Below, piece after piece: positions 9,543 to 21,472 of a stretch of DNA of 64,000 nt (positions are counted from its first letter, which is position 1; each line of letters opens with the position of its first letter). The position numbers and the translations under genes are program-made. Under the pieces are notes generated by a model that was not told where the DNA came from, ran no database searches, and saw nothing but the letters and a program-made list of their open reading frames with translations. Origin of the DNA: Gnetum montanum (taxonomy: Eukaryota; Streptophyta; Gnetopsida; Gnetales; Gnetaceae). The stretch is from positions 19,553-83,552 of the forward strand of contig MNCI01004871.1 in NCBI GenBank assembly GCA_015680685.1, in the 5' to 3' direction.

Positions 9543-12340
9543 TCATGTGGTCCCTGGTGGTAGTGGCTCCTCCATGGGCTTCTTCCCCTTATCTTGTGCT
9601 CTAGGCTCTGGAAATGGATATCTCTAAAGGAGCGCTTGAAGCTTTTCTTCTTCTATTCGAGGATCATGTGTCATCCATGCTGATGTTCCACTATTTTATG
9701 GAGTCAACATCTCCCATGGACACTGTAGTTGTAGAAACATTTGATTAGCTTTGACGTATCAAGTTGCAAATAATTTTCATTCCTCTTTGTAGGCTCTAGC
9801 TTTGTCTCTACATTCTTGATAATTCGTGAGCCGTGGAGCCAAATCTGCCACATCTTTCTGACCTTGGTAGCTAGCTTTTACCACCTTCAATTTAGAATTT
9901 GCTACCTCCAATTTTTGCAATGTCTTTTTATGTTCAGCAAATTCTATTTCATATTTGGTGTAGGTGGTAGCTACTTGCTTTTCCAACTCTATCCTTGAGC
10001 ATCCTATTGTTAACATGGCCAAGTTGGCATACTGTAGGTTTGCCAACTCCATGTATTCAGTGAGATCCTAGATCTACAGGTCTCGACTCCTTAGTTTTTC
10101 TTGGTGGGCAAAGGCGTAAGTGTCTAGTATGGCCCACCAGTTAGTGTTTTAAGCACTAAAAGCATAGATATGGGTCTTAGCCATATGGATCTATTTTTCA
10201 ATGATCTTCTTATACATCCCCACCTAGTCCTGGAAATGTTCCTTTAACTTTTCATTTTGCTTAGCTTCATTTTAACATGTGCTTATTTTAATGGTCGTCC
10301 TCTGACAGATGGCATGCACCTCCTCTATTGAGAGGATCATGTTTTCTCTAGCTAAGCGATTCATGTCTTGGTTGACCCTTATTAGTTGTTCTCGCATTTG
10401 TTAAAAATTTTCCTTGAGAACATTCTTTTATTTTTCAATTGATGTCAACCGAAGATTCTCAGCAGCAAGAAGTTTATTTTTTTCTTGTAAGGCCTTGAGT
10501 GCTTTTGCATGTGCATATGTTTAGGCTTGTGCTTTCAAAGAATCCTAATCAGCCTTCTCCTTTTCCACTACTACCCTTTTATTCTCTTCTAATAATTTAT
10601 TTAGTTGCTCCATCTGAAATAACTCTAGCTGGTTCACTAGGATAAGTTGGGACAGATCTTGCTATGTGGCTTGTAGGGCAATGAACTTCTCCTGGAGTCT
10701 TTTCAACTCATCTTTTGCATGTTCAACCCTAACGTCAGCCATGACAAGATTCCCTTTGGTGGAAATGAGGTCTGATTGTACTACTGTGACATCTTGAGAG
10801 ATGTCAAATAAGGAAGTCATTACTTGTCTTGTTTGCAACAATCAATCTAGAGCATTTTCATGTTCCACAGGAGTCATCGAGGGATTGACTAGGACTTGAA
10901 CATCGCATGCTCCTATGAGATCCACTGGTGGCACAATAGAGACATTAAATGATTCTTTGATGTGATCTATAATCACTTTTGCTACTCCTACTAGATCCTA
11001 GTGTTGCATGACCACTATTGTGGCACCTTCACCAATTTCTAATTGCACTTGAAAAGATGTAACATTTCCAAAAATTTGTTGTGACCAATGTGATTCCCCT
11101 CCTCCTGTTTGTATTAAGACCTTGCCCTATGTGTGATCAATTAAGATCATGGGCTATATGGCATCGTCAATAACCTTGAAGAGGTTAGTCTCATCACAAC
11201 TTTCCCAACTGACCATTTCTGTGATGGCCATGAGATGGTTCATTGACGGTTAATAATCTTGTGGCGACAGTGGTGGTTGATCCTACTAGCCTGTGGGCTA
11301 CATGCTGGGCCTTGCTTCCTATTGTTGATTGGGCCTTGTGTCTGAAAGTTGGCTAGGTGTTGCTATTTGAGGTGCAATGGGCCCAACCGTCTCCTCTTGC
11401 TCAGGCTCCAATGTTTCACTAGCATCTTTCCTTGGTGCTGGTGGCTTCAATAATTCAGCATATGAAGCATTTTGAGCTTTTCTGGGGATGTCATTAGTGT
11501 ACCCCAGAATTCCAGCATGCCGACACAACTTCCTGATTAGACACAGGAAAGGCAATGCAAACTTCACTGTCTTACGTTCTTTGAACTACCTCAATATTTT
11601 TGTTAGATATAAATGGGGCAGATTGCCATCAATCTTACCCATCAAGATTGTGCTTCCTCTAACCGCATAGGTGGAGATCCTGTTTAGTCCTTTTGTTGGA
11701 AAGATGTCATAGGTGCCAATTTTAAAATAGATGTTCTCTTTAAGAGTGAGCTCCCCATATGTTTTGTCCTTCTTTCAATACACCCTCTTTAGCCATATTT
11801 TTCGTGCATCAGCATCAAAGTGAGTAGACAGATGAGCAACCTTAGGCCCTATATTTGGAAGGTTCAGAACTTCCAAAATGGCCTTAGCAAAGAAATCAAC
11901 TGAAATCCCACCAATGTGAACAGTGGTGCCTTCCTCTTTATTATGCCAAAATTGGTAAGTCTTCCCCAAATACCATTCACTGCTTTCCAAGAGAATAGAC
12001 TATAGTGGAGATCCTTTGAGTTGATCTCAACTGACTTAGGGGAAAATTCGATAAAAGGTCCAAAATTGAGTTCCACGATCACTACAATTGATGTGGACCT
12101 TTTCCAAATTACCTGAACACATTTCGGGGACAACATGATATGTTGTCCTTGTTCAGGTACCCTACCTTCTCCACCTTCCGCTTGCCTATATTATGCAGTG
12201 ATAGGGGTTTCTTGATGGATGCTGAATGATTGTGCCTCCTTCTCTGCATGTTTTATGAGAGGTCCTTGGCCTCTACCTCTCTTTGGACGTTTGGATGCAC
12301 CTTGAGAGGGTCCTCCTTGTTGTCCTCATTTAAAGGCCAT
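9543..12340 (-). pseudogene. Element D second ORF: plant-transposon-protein-like domain plus coiled coil
   Basis: A long degenerate frame (about 930 codons with stops and frameshifts) starts at an ATG at 12340 (MAFK...) and ends at a TGA at 9543 (...PPGTT). The N-terminal part is basic (KRPKRGRGQG). The middle contains WYLGKTYQFWHN, ILMGKIDGNLPHL and ALPFLCLIRKLCRHAGI, which resembles the conserved FPSLIT-LCR-AGV block of the putative plant transposon protein domain found in Athila-like elements (Pfam Transposase_32, from memory). The C-terminal third is long heptad-rich coiled coil (IELEKQV, HKKTLQKLEVANSKLKVV). The product would likely be a structural or RNA-binding partner of Gag. The function is not known. 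Confidence 0.55.
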
Positions 12341-13085
12341 CTGTAATCACACCGGAATCAATTGTTAGTAAGGTCATTTAACATAATTTAATTATCTTAT
12401 ACCTTACTCATTACCTTTAATTAATTTTGAATTCTTGCTTAGTGTGATTTTAGAGTTAAAAAATTTTAAGAAAATCCCCCTAAAAGTTTTAATATCAGGC
12501 CCAATTTGATCAAGTGACTTCAATAATAATTTTCATGGTTTGGGTGAAGGAATAAAATTAGTTTGGCATAAATTCTTCACATTCCTTAAGATCACTTACC
12601 CCTTTGATATCCTTTGAGAGACAGCAAATTTTGAAAAAGTTATGCACAACTTGGGGCATACCCTTCCCCCACGACTGAGTTAAACACTCTAGGTTTAAGC
12701 AGGTTCAATCGGAAGGAGAATTGACACGTTAACGTGTGAGATATGGATGGTTAAATGGTAGGTGCACAAAGCATNGATACCAGGTACCTGATATCGCATC
12801 CCTTCCAAAATAAGATACTTGGCAAAATTGATAAATTTTCAAGTTTCCACAACTAAAAAGAAAATATTTAAGGTAAATTTGAAAGATCTGGGGTAATCTG
12901 AAGTGGTCATTAAGGCATCAAAAATGTAAAAAAGTGGAATTATACAATGAAGTTCTCAAATAGGGTGAGGAAAAAGAAGATGTAGTGGTGCACAGGAATG
13001 TTTGGGTTGAGATAATAATAAAGGAAAGAATAAATTTAGTAGTGCAATACTCAAAGAGTATAAGATGATGTGGTGGTGTGCAATA
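12341..13085. other. Element D noncoding stretch with assembly N
   Basis: I see no coding signal here. An unknown base at 12775 lies just before an isolated CTGATATCGCATCCC motif like the LTR arrays, so a piece of LTR may have been lost or mis-joined at this point. The stretch ends at the AGTGC target duplication of element B (13086-13090). Confidence 0.5.
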
Positions 13086-13090
13086 AGTGC

Positions 13091-14522
13091 TAACGGGCTA
13101 GGAAAAATTTGGTGCTAGATACCTTCAAAATTTATTTAATTATTTATTTATTTTGTTCTAAAGATTATCATCTCGTCTGTGACTAACCCCGCGAGTCATA
13201 TCCCATGGAGGAATGATTAAAAAGTCAAAGAAATCATCAAGACAATAAATAGTTAGAATTGGATCCAATTAAATTCCATACTTGTGCCTGTCACTCATAA
13301 GTAAAATTATAATCCTTTATCCTAACTTCTAATCATAAGTTCAAGAATAAAAATTCATAATTAAATCTAATTGAAATTATAAATAATAATTGAAGATCAC
13401 AAAAGAGACTTGCCTAAATTGCAATTCTACCTTGCTGTCTCCACAATGCAGCAATTTTGATTGTGAATTACAAGAATTGCCGCAAAGCTCAACAAATCTT
13501 CAACAAAAATTTCAAGAATAATGAATTTCAATGTGATATGGAATTCACTGGTATCAACTCCTCCTTTCCTATTTTCTCAAAAGAAATGAATTTTCTTTTG
13601 ATGTGTATGCACAATCGATTTTTCTCCTTTTTTTGGTGCCTGATGAATGCCTTTTTTTTATACTACAACAAGGTTTAAAAATAAATATTGTAATAATATA
13701 TTGGTATTGCAAAACCAAATACTGATCTATTAAAATCAGTACTACTGCAAGTCTTGGCTTTCTAATGTTTTAAATTAATATGGATTCTCAAGGAAGTGGC
13801 AAAAGTGGCATATGTGATGCTCCATGCATTCATCCAAGAAGAAGATTTGATTTGAGCCGATGGAGAATCTGGTAGAAAAGCCTAGCACCTTATCCTCATC
13901 AATCTCCACAATGTCATTGCCTATATTGATGTTTAAAAATAGGTATTTTAGTAATAAATGGATACAGAAGAATTTGATACCAATCCATTATTTTTGGTGT
14001 AGGTGCCAAATCTAGTGTTCTTATTATCATGAATGAAGAAGATAACTTAGACAGCTTGCAACTAGCAAAATTCCAAGAACATCATCGTTGTCATTGTTAT
14101 CTGACGACAGTGACAATGACGGTGGCGGGTTCAAATCTAGTAGCAACAACTTGCATTTTTCTCGATTCTCGAATTACCATTGCGGTCGCAAAGAACCACC
14201 TTCCCTATCACCATATATATTATAATATAGTTTATGTAATATATATATATATATATATAATANTATAATGTATACATGTAATTATAATCTCATTAATATA
14301 TAATAATACATTGTACTAGTTAAACTAAAATTAAAATAAACAAAACCACACCAATTAACTAATCATATAATAATAATAAACAAATATTTACAACTTACAT
14401 AAAAAAATAAAATAATCGTTAAATAAACAATTAACTATATGAAATATAGAATGAGATTAATTAAAATGCATAAGTTTGACAAAAATATTTATTAAAATTG
14501 AACAAATTTTTTGGGTTCAACA
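13091..14522 (-). mobile_element. 3' LTR of element B
   Basis: 1432 bp. On the minus strand it starts with TGTTGAACCC and ends near CTAGCCCGTTA, where the other copy ends CTTGGCTCTTCA. The two LTRs align along their length, for example at the CATCAAGACAATAAATAGTTAG and AAAGAACCACCTTCCC blocks. This copy is about 244 bp shorter because the TA-rich part after 14215 is contracted around an (AT)n run containing an unknown base at 14263. Confidence 0.88.
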
Positions 14523-16270
14523 CAACTCTCGACTAGCTTATGGCCAATGCCGGGTTATAAAGGTGAAAATAAAACATTAATATATACATACTCTTATACT
14601 ACTTTTATTCTAAGACATATGTTTTAGGCTAACACATTAATTAAACTTGTCTATTAAGCAAATGTTTATTCACTAATTATTTATTAAGTATGTATATATG
14701 ATTATTCCTCTTTTTGATGATAAATTCTTATTTTTGGATAGTCCACATATAACTCAATTAGTAAGGCCCTACATAGGATTGCTTGGGCATAACGTCACCT
14801 CACAAGGTTTGCTTCATTAGGTGTAAGAATGTCTTACAACCTCAAGGTTTAAACCTCTCCTATGATTTAAGGACCCAAGATGCATTACTTATATCTAACT
14901 CATTCCCTAACTTGTTCTTGGTTCAGCTTACAATTTGGTTATACCCTACTATCATATCCTTTATTACGTGGTTATCCTTCCCCCTTAATTAAGCTAAGGT
15001 ATGTAACATACTTAGGTTAATTAGCAAAGATAAATTATTAAAAGGAAACATGATCAAAGGATATACCAAAAGCAAGAATTATCCTGGGTTTTATATATCG
15101 AGACTAAGGGGGAACCAAAGCTAATGGGTAAACAAGTGTTAGTATCCATCATTGGCTACCATAGTAGGGATCTCAACCACTAACACCTATGGGAAACATG
15201 ATGGGAAACACAATGAAAACCCATGCACAAAAGTATCACTAGTCAAATGAGATGACCATGTAGAATAAAAATGGGATGATAACTCAAAAATAAAAATGAG
15301 GAATATCAAAAGGTAAAAATTAGGTAACTAAAAGAAAACAATAATATGGAAAGTGCAAAACAAAAATAAAAAAAACAACAATCTAAAAAATACAAAGAAA
15401 CATAAGTAACTAAATAACAAAGTAGAAGGAATGATTAGAGGTGAAGATGTCTATTAAGATACCAACTGTGGATGAGTGACTTCTTCGCTGCCAATGTTAT
15501 ACCCTAGTTCTAAGGTAGTGGCATCAAAAGTAGATTGATAATTGACACCTAACCCTTAAACACTCTGCTTACATAAAGGGGTTCTTGTAGGATGCTTGAA
15601 ATTATGAGCTTAGAGCATCATCCCAACTGTAAGGTTCTTATGGGAGTGGGGCTCAACTCAAGATTGAAGGTTCTTATGAGGTCATTTTTCTTGTTTTTTT
15701 TTTTTCAATTATTTCTTGCATTGTATCTTATCTTGGTGGTCTTTTTTTTATATAATTTTTTTTTCTCTATTTTTTTGTCTTTTTTTCTATAAGAAATTCA
15801 ATATGAGCTTCAATCATGAGGTCCTTGTGGGAGCCAATTTCATTTTATAAGGGTTTCTCACATGGCTTAATATAGATAGATGTCTTTCACTACCAAAGAA
15901 ACAAGGTCCAATATAACACACCCTTTCCACCTTAGTGACTCATCCAAGTAAGTATTTAATAAAAACCAAATACCAATAAACATTACCTTAAACTAAGCTA
16001 TGTAGCCACCTTAACTTATGAACAATGTACTTAAAGAATATTGTTTTAAAAACAACAATGAAATTTATTATGTGTAAGAAACTTATTAGTCTAAGGCTCA
16101 CCCTTAGTTGGATTTTGGGTTTAAACCTACCTATTTCAAGGTAGGAGGAGTTTTCCTTCTCTCTTGCATTCCAGACATGATGCTACTAAATTCTTTATAG
16201 TCCCAACTCACAATAGAATGTCCTATTGACCTCTACATTTTTCAAGGTGAAAGTTGTAGACTGAATATGA
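14523..16270. other. Element B long 3' noncoding region
   Basis: Between integrase and the 3' LTR lie about 1.75 kb without a convincing frame. Athila elements often have an env-like or noncoding region here. I see a long T-rich run at 15690-15795 and a local repeat of AAGGTTCTTATG (15627 and 15666). There is no clear polypurine tract next to 14522. I cannot support an env-like ORF. Confidence 0.55.
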
Positions 16271-16278
16271 TTCTTTTA

Positions 16279-17600
16279 TTAATTTATTTCGATGATGAAA
16301 GAGTCTAGTTTAGGGGTATATTTAAGAGCTAAGACTTCTAATGAATGGTTTTTATGTAATAAATTTGTAGTGGGATAAGTTGGATCACTTAGTTTTATTA
16401 ATTCGTCTTCTCTAGGTTCCTTGATGTCGTGTTGATGATATAACTTAAGTTGTTGACCATTGACTAGGAACATTGTTGAGGAATCATTAATAGGTGATAT
16501 GAGGACACTTCCATTATCATGGGGTTGAATAACTAAATAAGGGCCTTCTCACCTAGTTGTTAATTTCCCTGAAAATTTATGTAGTCTCATAGTATAAAGT
16601 AAAACTTTATCATCTATTGAAATTTTTTTTTTTAAGATACTCTTATTGTGTAATGTTTTCATTTGTCATTTTACAATTCTTTGTTTGTTCAGAGCATGTA
16701 GCCTCATTTTGTCAAGTTCATGAAGCTGATTAATTCTAGAGGCTTGGTTCATGTCTTCATCAAAATTAAGTTGTTGGGCTAATCGTAAGGATTGATATTT
16801 CAGTTCGACTAGTAATAAACATAACTTACCATAAATCAATTGATAAGGTAAATATCTTAAACTTGGTTTATAAGTAATTCTATAAGCCCAAAGTGCACCT
16901 TGTAATTTTTTAGACCAATCCTTCCCTTTAGTACATATAGTTTTTGTTAATATATTTAAAATAATTCTATTAGCATTTTCTACTTGGCCATTTGTTTGTG
17001 GATGATAGGTAGTAGCTATCTTATGTTGGATGCCACAAGACTTAAAGAATTTTTCCATGATTTTATTGACAAAATAGGTTCCTTGATCACTAATGATTGC
17101 CCATGGATTTCCAAAACATGTTAAAATATTTTTCCTAAGAAATGCTACAACTACCTTTACATCATTTGTTGGGGTGGCTTTTGCTTCTACCTATTTAGTA
17201 ACATAGTCAATACAAACCAAAATGTATTGACATCCATTACATGGTGGAAATGGGCATAAAAAGTCTAAACCCCACACATCAAATAGTTCTGTTATTAAAA
17301 TTAGTTTAAGGGACATTTCATGTCTTTTTGTTATGGCTCCCATTCATTGATATTTATCACATTCTTGCACATACTTATGTGCATCTTTAAAAATGGAGGG
17401 CTAATAAAATCCACTTTGAAGGATTTTGATAACAGTATGTTCGCTATCAAAATGGCCTCCTCCTAAATCATCATGGCACATTTGTAGAATTTCTTGTTGT
17501 TGATTTTTAGCCACACATCTCCTTGCTATGTTATCTTTACATATTCTATAGAGGTATGAACTACTCCAAATGTATCTAGATATGCTACGTAAGAAAGATT
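16279..17600 (-). pseudogene. Element B integrase (Athila)
   Basis: The integrase inserts the cDNA into the chromosome. Reading the minus strand, a zinc-binding region (GGGHFDSEH...CDKYQ) is followed by the catalytic core. Asp 1 is in FDVWGLDF, Asp 2 in IISDQGTYF, and Glu in HPQTNGQVE, so the DD-E triad is intact. Next comes the C-terminal domain with KLTTRWEGPYLVI and MFLVNGQQLKLYH, typical of Athila. Stops interrupt the core (for example TK-VEAKATP). A T-run at about 17590-17605 (A-run in the coding strand) marks a likely frameshift from the RNase H frame. Confidence 0.85.
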
Positions 17601-17734
17601 TTTTTTTCTTCTTTAGTCCAATTAGTAGGAGTTTTCATAGTAGCAAGATAGTTGGCAATATTAGCAAACCAAGGATTCTTTTTTGTAGAAAAAAGTTGTT
17701 CATCAGGAAATTCATCATAAAAAATTTCTTGTGT

Positions 17735-18170
17735 TCAATTCTCATCAGGAGTTTCTAACCTAGAAAGATTATTTGCTACTACATTTTCCCTATCACTTTT
17801 ATCTACAATAACTAAGTCAAATTCTTGGAGTAATAAACACCATCTCATTATTCTTGCATTTTCTATTTTTTTGATAGCTAAGAATTTAATGGTTGAATGA
17901 TCAATATATACTCTAGTTTTATATCCAATTAAATAATTTCTAAATTCATCTAGAGCATATACAATGGCTAATAATTCTTTTTCTCTAGTTGTATAATTTA
18001 CTTGGGCTTGGTCTAGACTTTTGGACACATAATAAATCACTCTTGGTTTATTATCAATGTATTGTCCGAAAACTACCCCCTCTGCTGTGTCACTAGCATC
18101 ACACATTAAATCAAATAGATAATCCCAATTAGGTGTGTTTAATATAGGGGTTGTGGTTACTCATTTTTTT
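17735..18170 (-). pseudogene. Element B RNase H
   Basis: The sequence contains MCDASDTAEGVVFGQ, VIYYVSKSLDQAQVNYTTRE, KELLAIVYALDEFRNYL and ENVVANNLSRLE, the conserved blocks of the Ty3/gypsy RNase H in Athila. The catalytic Asp of CDAS and the Glu of EKELLA are kept. In the last block the family DHLSR motif reads NNLSR, so the fourth acidic residue is lost. The enzyme would degrade the RNA strand of the RNA:DNA hybrid. It shares its frame with RT. Confidence 0.87.
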
Positions 18171-18223
18171 AGTTCCAAAAATGCTTCGTGACAATCATTG
18201 GTCCAAACAAATGAAACATCCTT

Positions 18224-19354
18224 TTATAAAAGCATATATAGTGGTTTAGCAATTTTTGAGAAATCTTTAATAAATCTTCTATAATATCCAGCATGTCCTA
18301 GAAAGGAACGAAGAGACTTTAAATTTTTTGGAGCTGGTAGTGTAGATATGACTCTTATTTTCTCATCATCCATTCTTATCCCTTCTTTAGAAATAACATG
18401 TCCTAATACAATGCCACTTATAACCATTAAGTGACTCTTTTCCCAACTTAATTTTAATTTTTTATCTATGCATCTATCTAAGACATGTTCAATATGTTGT
18501 AAGGTTTTATCATAAGAATCCCCATAAACTAAAAACTCATCCATAAAGATTTCAACATAATTCTCTAACATATTCGAAAATATTGAAATCATGGCTCTTT
18601 GAAAAGTGGCTGGTGCATTACAGAGGCCAAAAGGCATTCCTCTATAAGCGAAAGTTCTATAAGGACATGTGAAGGTTGTTTTATGTTGGTCTTCAGGGGT
18701 AATAGTTACCTAATTGTAACCACTAAATAGATCCAAAAAATAGTAGTATTCATGTCCTTCTAATTTTTCTAAAATTTGATCTATGTATGGTAATGGAAAA
18801 TGGTCCTTTTTTGTGTTTTGGTTTAATCTTCTATAGTATACACAAACTCTCCATTTTCCACCCTTTTTTGGACCTACAGTAATGGGACTTACCCATTCAC
18901 TATTTGCTATTGGATAAATGATTTCTTCTTTCCAAAGTTTTGAAATTTCATCTTTAACTATTTGTTTTAAGGCTGGATTAATTCGTCTTGGGGGAATTCT
19001 TATTGGTTTAACATTGTCTTCTAGATAGATATGATGTTGGCAGATGTTGGGTGAGATTCTTTGGTGAAGGTCCCCATAGCTCCATGCAAATGCTTCAGAT
19101 TTTCTATGCAAAATTTCTAATAATTTGTTTTCTTGTTCATTGGTAACTTGGGAGTTTATTATTAATGGTTTATTTTGATCTAAAAAGATATACTTAAGTG
19201 TATTAGGTAATTCTTTATGCTTCAAGGAATCTTTATTTGTAGATTGAATTATCTCTCTGATATTTCCTGACCCTAAATTTAGAATTTGGTCAAGGAGATC
19301 TTGTTGTTCCTTAGTTGAGGGGTCTAAAGGTCCTTCCTCAAAAGTATTTAACAC
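18224..19354 (-). pseudogene. Element B reverse transcriptase (Athila)
   Basis: Nearly the whole RT domain is readable in one frame. I see KPIRIPPRRINPALK, NSEWVSPITVGPKKGGKWRV, KDHFPLPYIDQIL, FLDLFSGYN, then a stop (probably CAG to TAG), then TFTCPYRTFAYRGMPFGLC. The YxDD box reads FMDEFLVYG where Athila has FMDDFSVYG. The second catalytic Asp is therefore Glu, which should cripple synthesis. The domain ends with RSFLGHAGYYRRFIKDFSKI. The upstream part (19354 to about 19000) is the PR-RT linker ending EAFAWSY. Confidence 0.9.
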
Positions 19355-19369
19355 TAAGGTTTTCCTATC

Positions 19370-19777
19370 TTATGCCATTGCTGAAGTGGGTAGAGTGTAA
19401 AGCATTCTTGCTTCCTTCAAGTCTATATTTAAACGATGTTCTTTTACCTTATCATATATATTTAGTGTAATAGTGAGATTTACAAATGAGAGTTGAAGTT
19501 GGCCAGATCTACAATTAATTATCACATTAGCTATTGCTAACCAAGGTCTACCTAATATAATAGGGAAACAATCAAGATCTTTTACTTCTAGGACAACAAA
19601 ATCAATTGGGTATTTTCCCTTTTCTACCTCTATTATTAAGTCTTTTATGATTCTTATGGGTTTTACACTTGAACCATCAGCTAATGATATTGTCATGTTT
19701 ACTCTTCTTATATCTTCTATATCTAGTGATCTAGCCATTTCAACAGGTATAATATTAATACTAGCTCCTAAATCCAA
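19370..19777 (-). pseudogene. Element B aspartic protease
   Basis: This is a retropepsin domain with active site MDLGASINIIP (Asp kept) and C-terminal block FPIILGRPWLAIANVII. It is in the same frame as RT. Upstream sequence continues the frame with stops toward the gag knuckle. The open part is 135 residues, typical for the core domain. Confidence 0.87.
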
Positions 19778-20399
19778 TAGGGCATTCCTAATTTCTTGTC
19801 CATTTATCTTGATTGGAATCGTAGGAACTCTTGGATCTTGATATTTAGGAATTTCATGTTGTTGTATAAGTTGAGAAAGGTTATCAACTAAATAAACTTG
19901 TTTAGGAATTTTTTATTTTCTTCTCATAGTGCATAATTCCCTTAAGTATTTGGCATAGAGCAATGTGTCTTTTACTACTTGTTCTAAAGGAATATGTAAG
20001 TATAATTCACTAAACATTTTTTCAAGATGGGCTTTGGTTGTGAAGTTTTCTTGTAATCGTTTAGGGAAAAGAGGTAAAATTGGATGTCTAGAGTGTAATG
20101 GTTTTTCTTTTTCCCTAGTTGGTTGATCTTTCTCAGTGACTACTTGTGGTTCTATTTCCTCTTGTGTCTCTACCTCTTAGAATCTCACCTTTTTTTTAGG
20201 TTCAATTATTTTTCTACTCGTAGTAATGGAATGTAATTGCTCTTTTCCTTTTCTTTGAGATGTAGGATTAGGTTTAAGTTGAGATGGTAATTCATTTTTA
20301 GTTAAGTCCTAGAATCTTCTCCTAGTTTCACTCATAAATTGTCTACTTTCTTCTATAAAGGAACTGAGGCCTTAGGTAAGTTTATCCAAGTGTTCATTA

Positions 20400-20724
20400 G
20401 TTGGATTCTTAAATGGCCTAAAAATATTTTGAGGATATTATTGTGGGTGAAATGGTTGTTGAGGAAAGTTCATTTTTGGTTGGCTCTTAAATTGTTGAAA
20501 AGCCTTAGCTAACTTTTGCATTTCCTTGTGACAATAATACAAGGCTGGGCAAGTTGTTTGGTCATATTGGGGACTTCCACAAATGTTGCATGCTTCACTT
20601 TGAATTCCATGAACTTGTTTTTTAATTAATCATGTTAACTCATCGACTTTTCTATTTAATTATTCTGTTTGTTGAGTCATGCCTTGCATAATGTTGGGTT
20701 TTGTCCAACGTTAACTTTGGTCTA
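20400..20724 (-). pseudogene. Element B gag C-terminal part with zinc knuckle
   Basis: The minus strand reads ACNICGSPQYDQTTCPALYYC followed by a Gln/Phe/Pro-rich tail (QFKSQPKMNFPQQPF). The C-x2-C...C pattern corresponds to the Athila knuckle (CELCG...CP). The 19800-20400 stretch continues toward protease with Lys/Glu-rich remnants and stops. Directly upstream (right) it is interrupted by a foreign LTR. Confidence 0.7.
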
Positions 20725-21472
20725 TGATGAGTCATGAATTTGCTGGTTGTGATATCGCTGTCGTGATATTGCAACTGTGATATCGCAGTAGCTGTGATAT
20801 CGTAGCCGCGATATCATGGTTCTAGTGTGAGCCTATAAAGCTGGCACACTTGGTTTTGATTATTAGTTCTTAGATTTTATTGTAAGTTTTTAAGTTTAGA
20901 TTTCTCTCAACCCTTTCCTCCTAGTGCATGCCTGCAGTGTGGTGATTGTAATTGTATGGCATCCTTATTCGAGTGTGATGTACTTGGACATGCACATGAC
21001 TGGAAATAAAGATCGAGATTACTTCATCATTGCAGCATTCACTTAGCTTAATTATTTATTTAATTGTTATTTACTGCTTTCTTAGTTAATATCTCTTCAC
21101 CCTGAACTCCTGTTAAACACGGAATGAGTACAACTTGATTACGAGCATTTAAGTGTGACTACTTGGTAACCTAGTAGCATACCTAGGATCTACGCTTGGT
21201 AATCCCAGTGATAGTCGTGCACGAAGTCTAAGATGTGTATGGATGATCGAGGAACGGATGCTCATCGCACTTAGGTTAGCTTAGATTCTTTCTCACCCTC
21301 TCCCTCTTAGCTTAGTTAATATCACTTTCCATTACACTCAGGAGTAGCATTAGTATAGGAACACATCATACATCTCATTCTAGACTAAACCATACGTGAC
21401 AAAGTTAACACTAGTCCAAATGGGAAGATAGCGAATTGTGACCTAAGGATAACTATCTTAATACCACAACTA
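20725..21472 (+). mobile_element. Truncated LTR of the GATATC-array superfamily nested in element B gag
   Basis: It starts TGATGAGTCATGAA. A GATATC array at about 20748-20818 and a TATA-like TATAAAG follow. Then come blocks shared with the D LTRs, including CATGCCTGCAGTGTGGTGATTG and GACATGCACATGA. It stops at ...TACCACAACTAG where the D LTRs continue for about 90 more bases to CTCATCA, so the 3' end is missing. The orientation is plus, opposite to B. The central Gag domain of B is not visible on either side and may have been lost together with the LTR end. Confidence 0.75.

Noticed and set aside
14752-14900. tRNA-like sequence (ACTCAATTAGTAAGGC ... CAAGGTTTAAACCTCTCC)
   Set aside because: The A-box and B-box likeness is weak, the spacing is about 100 bp, and it lies in the 3' noncoding region of element B.
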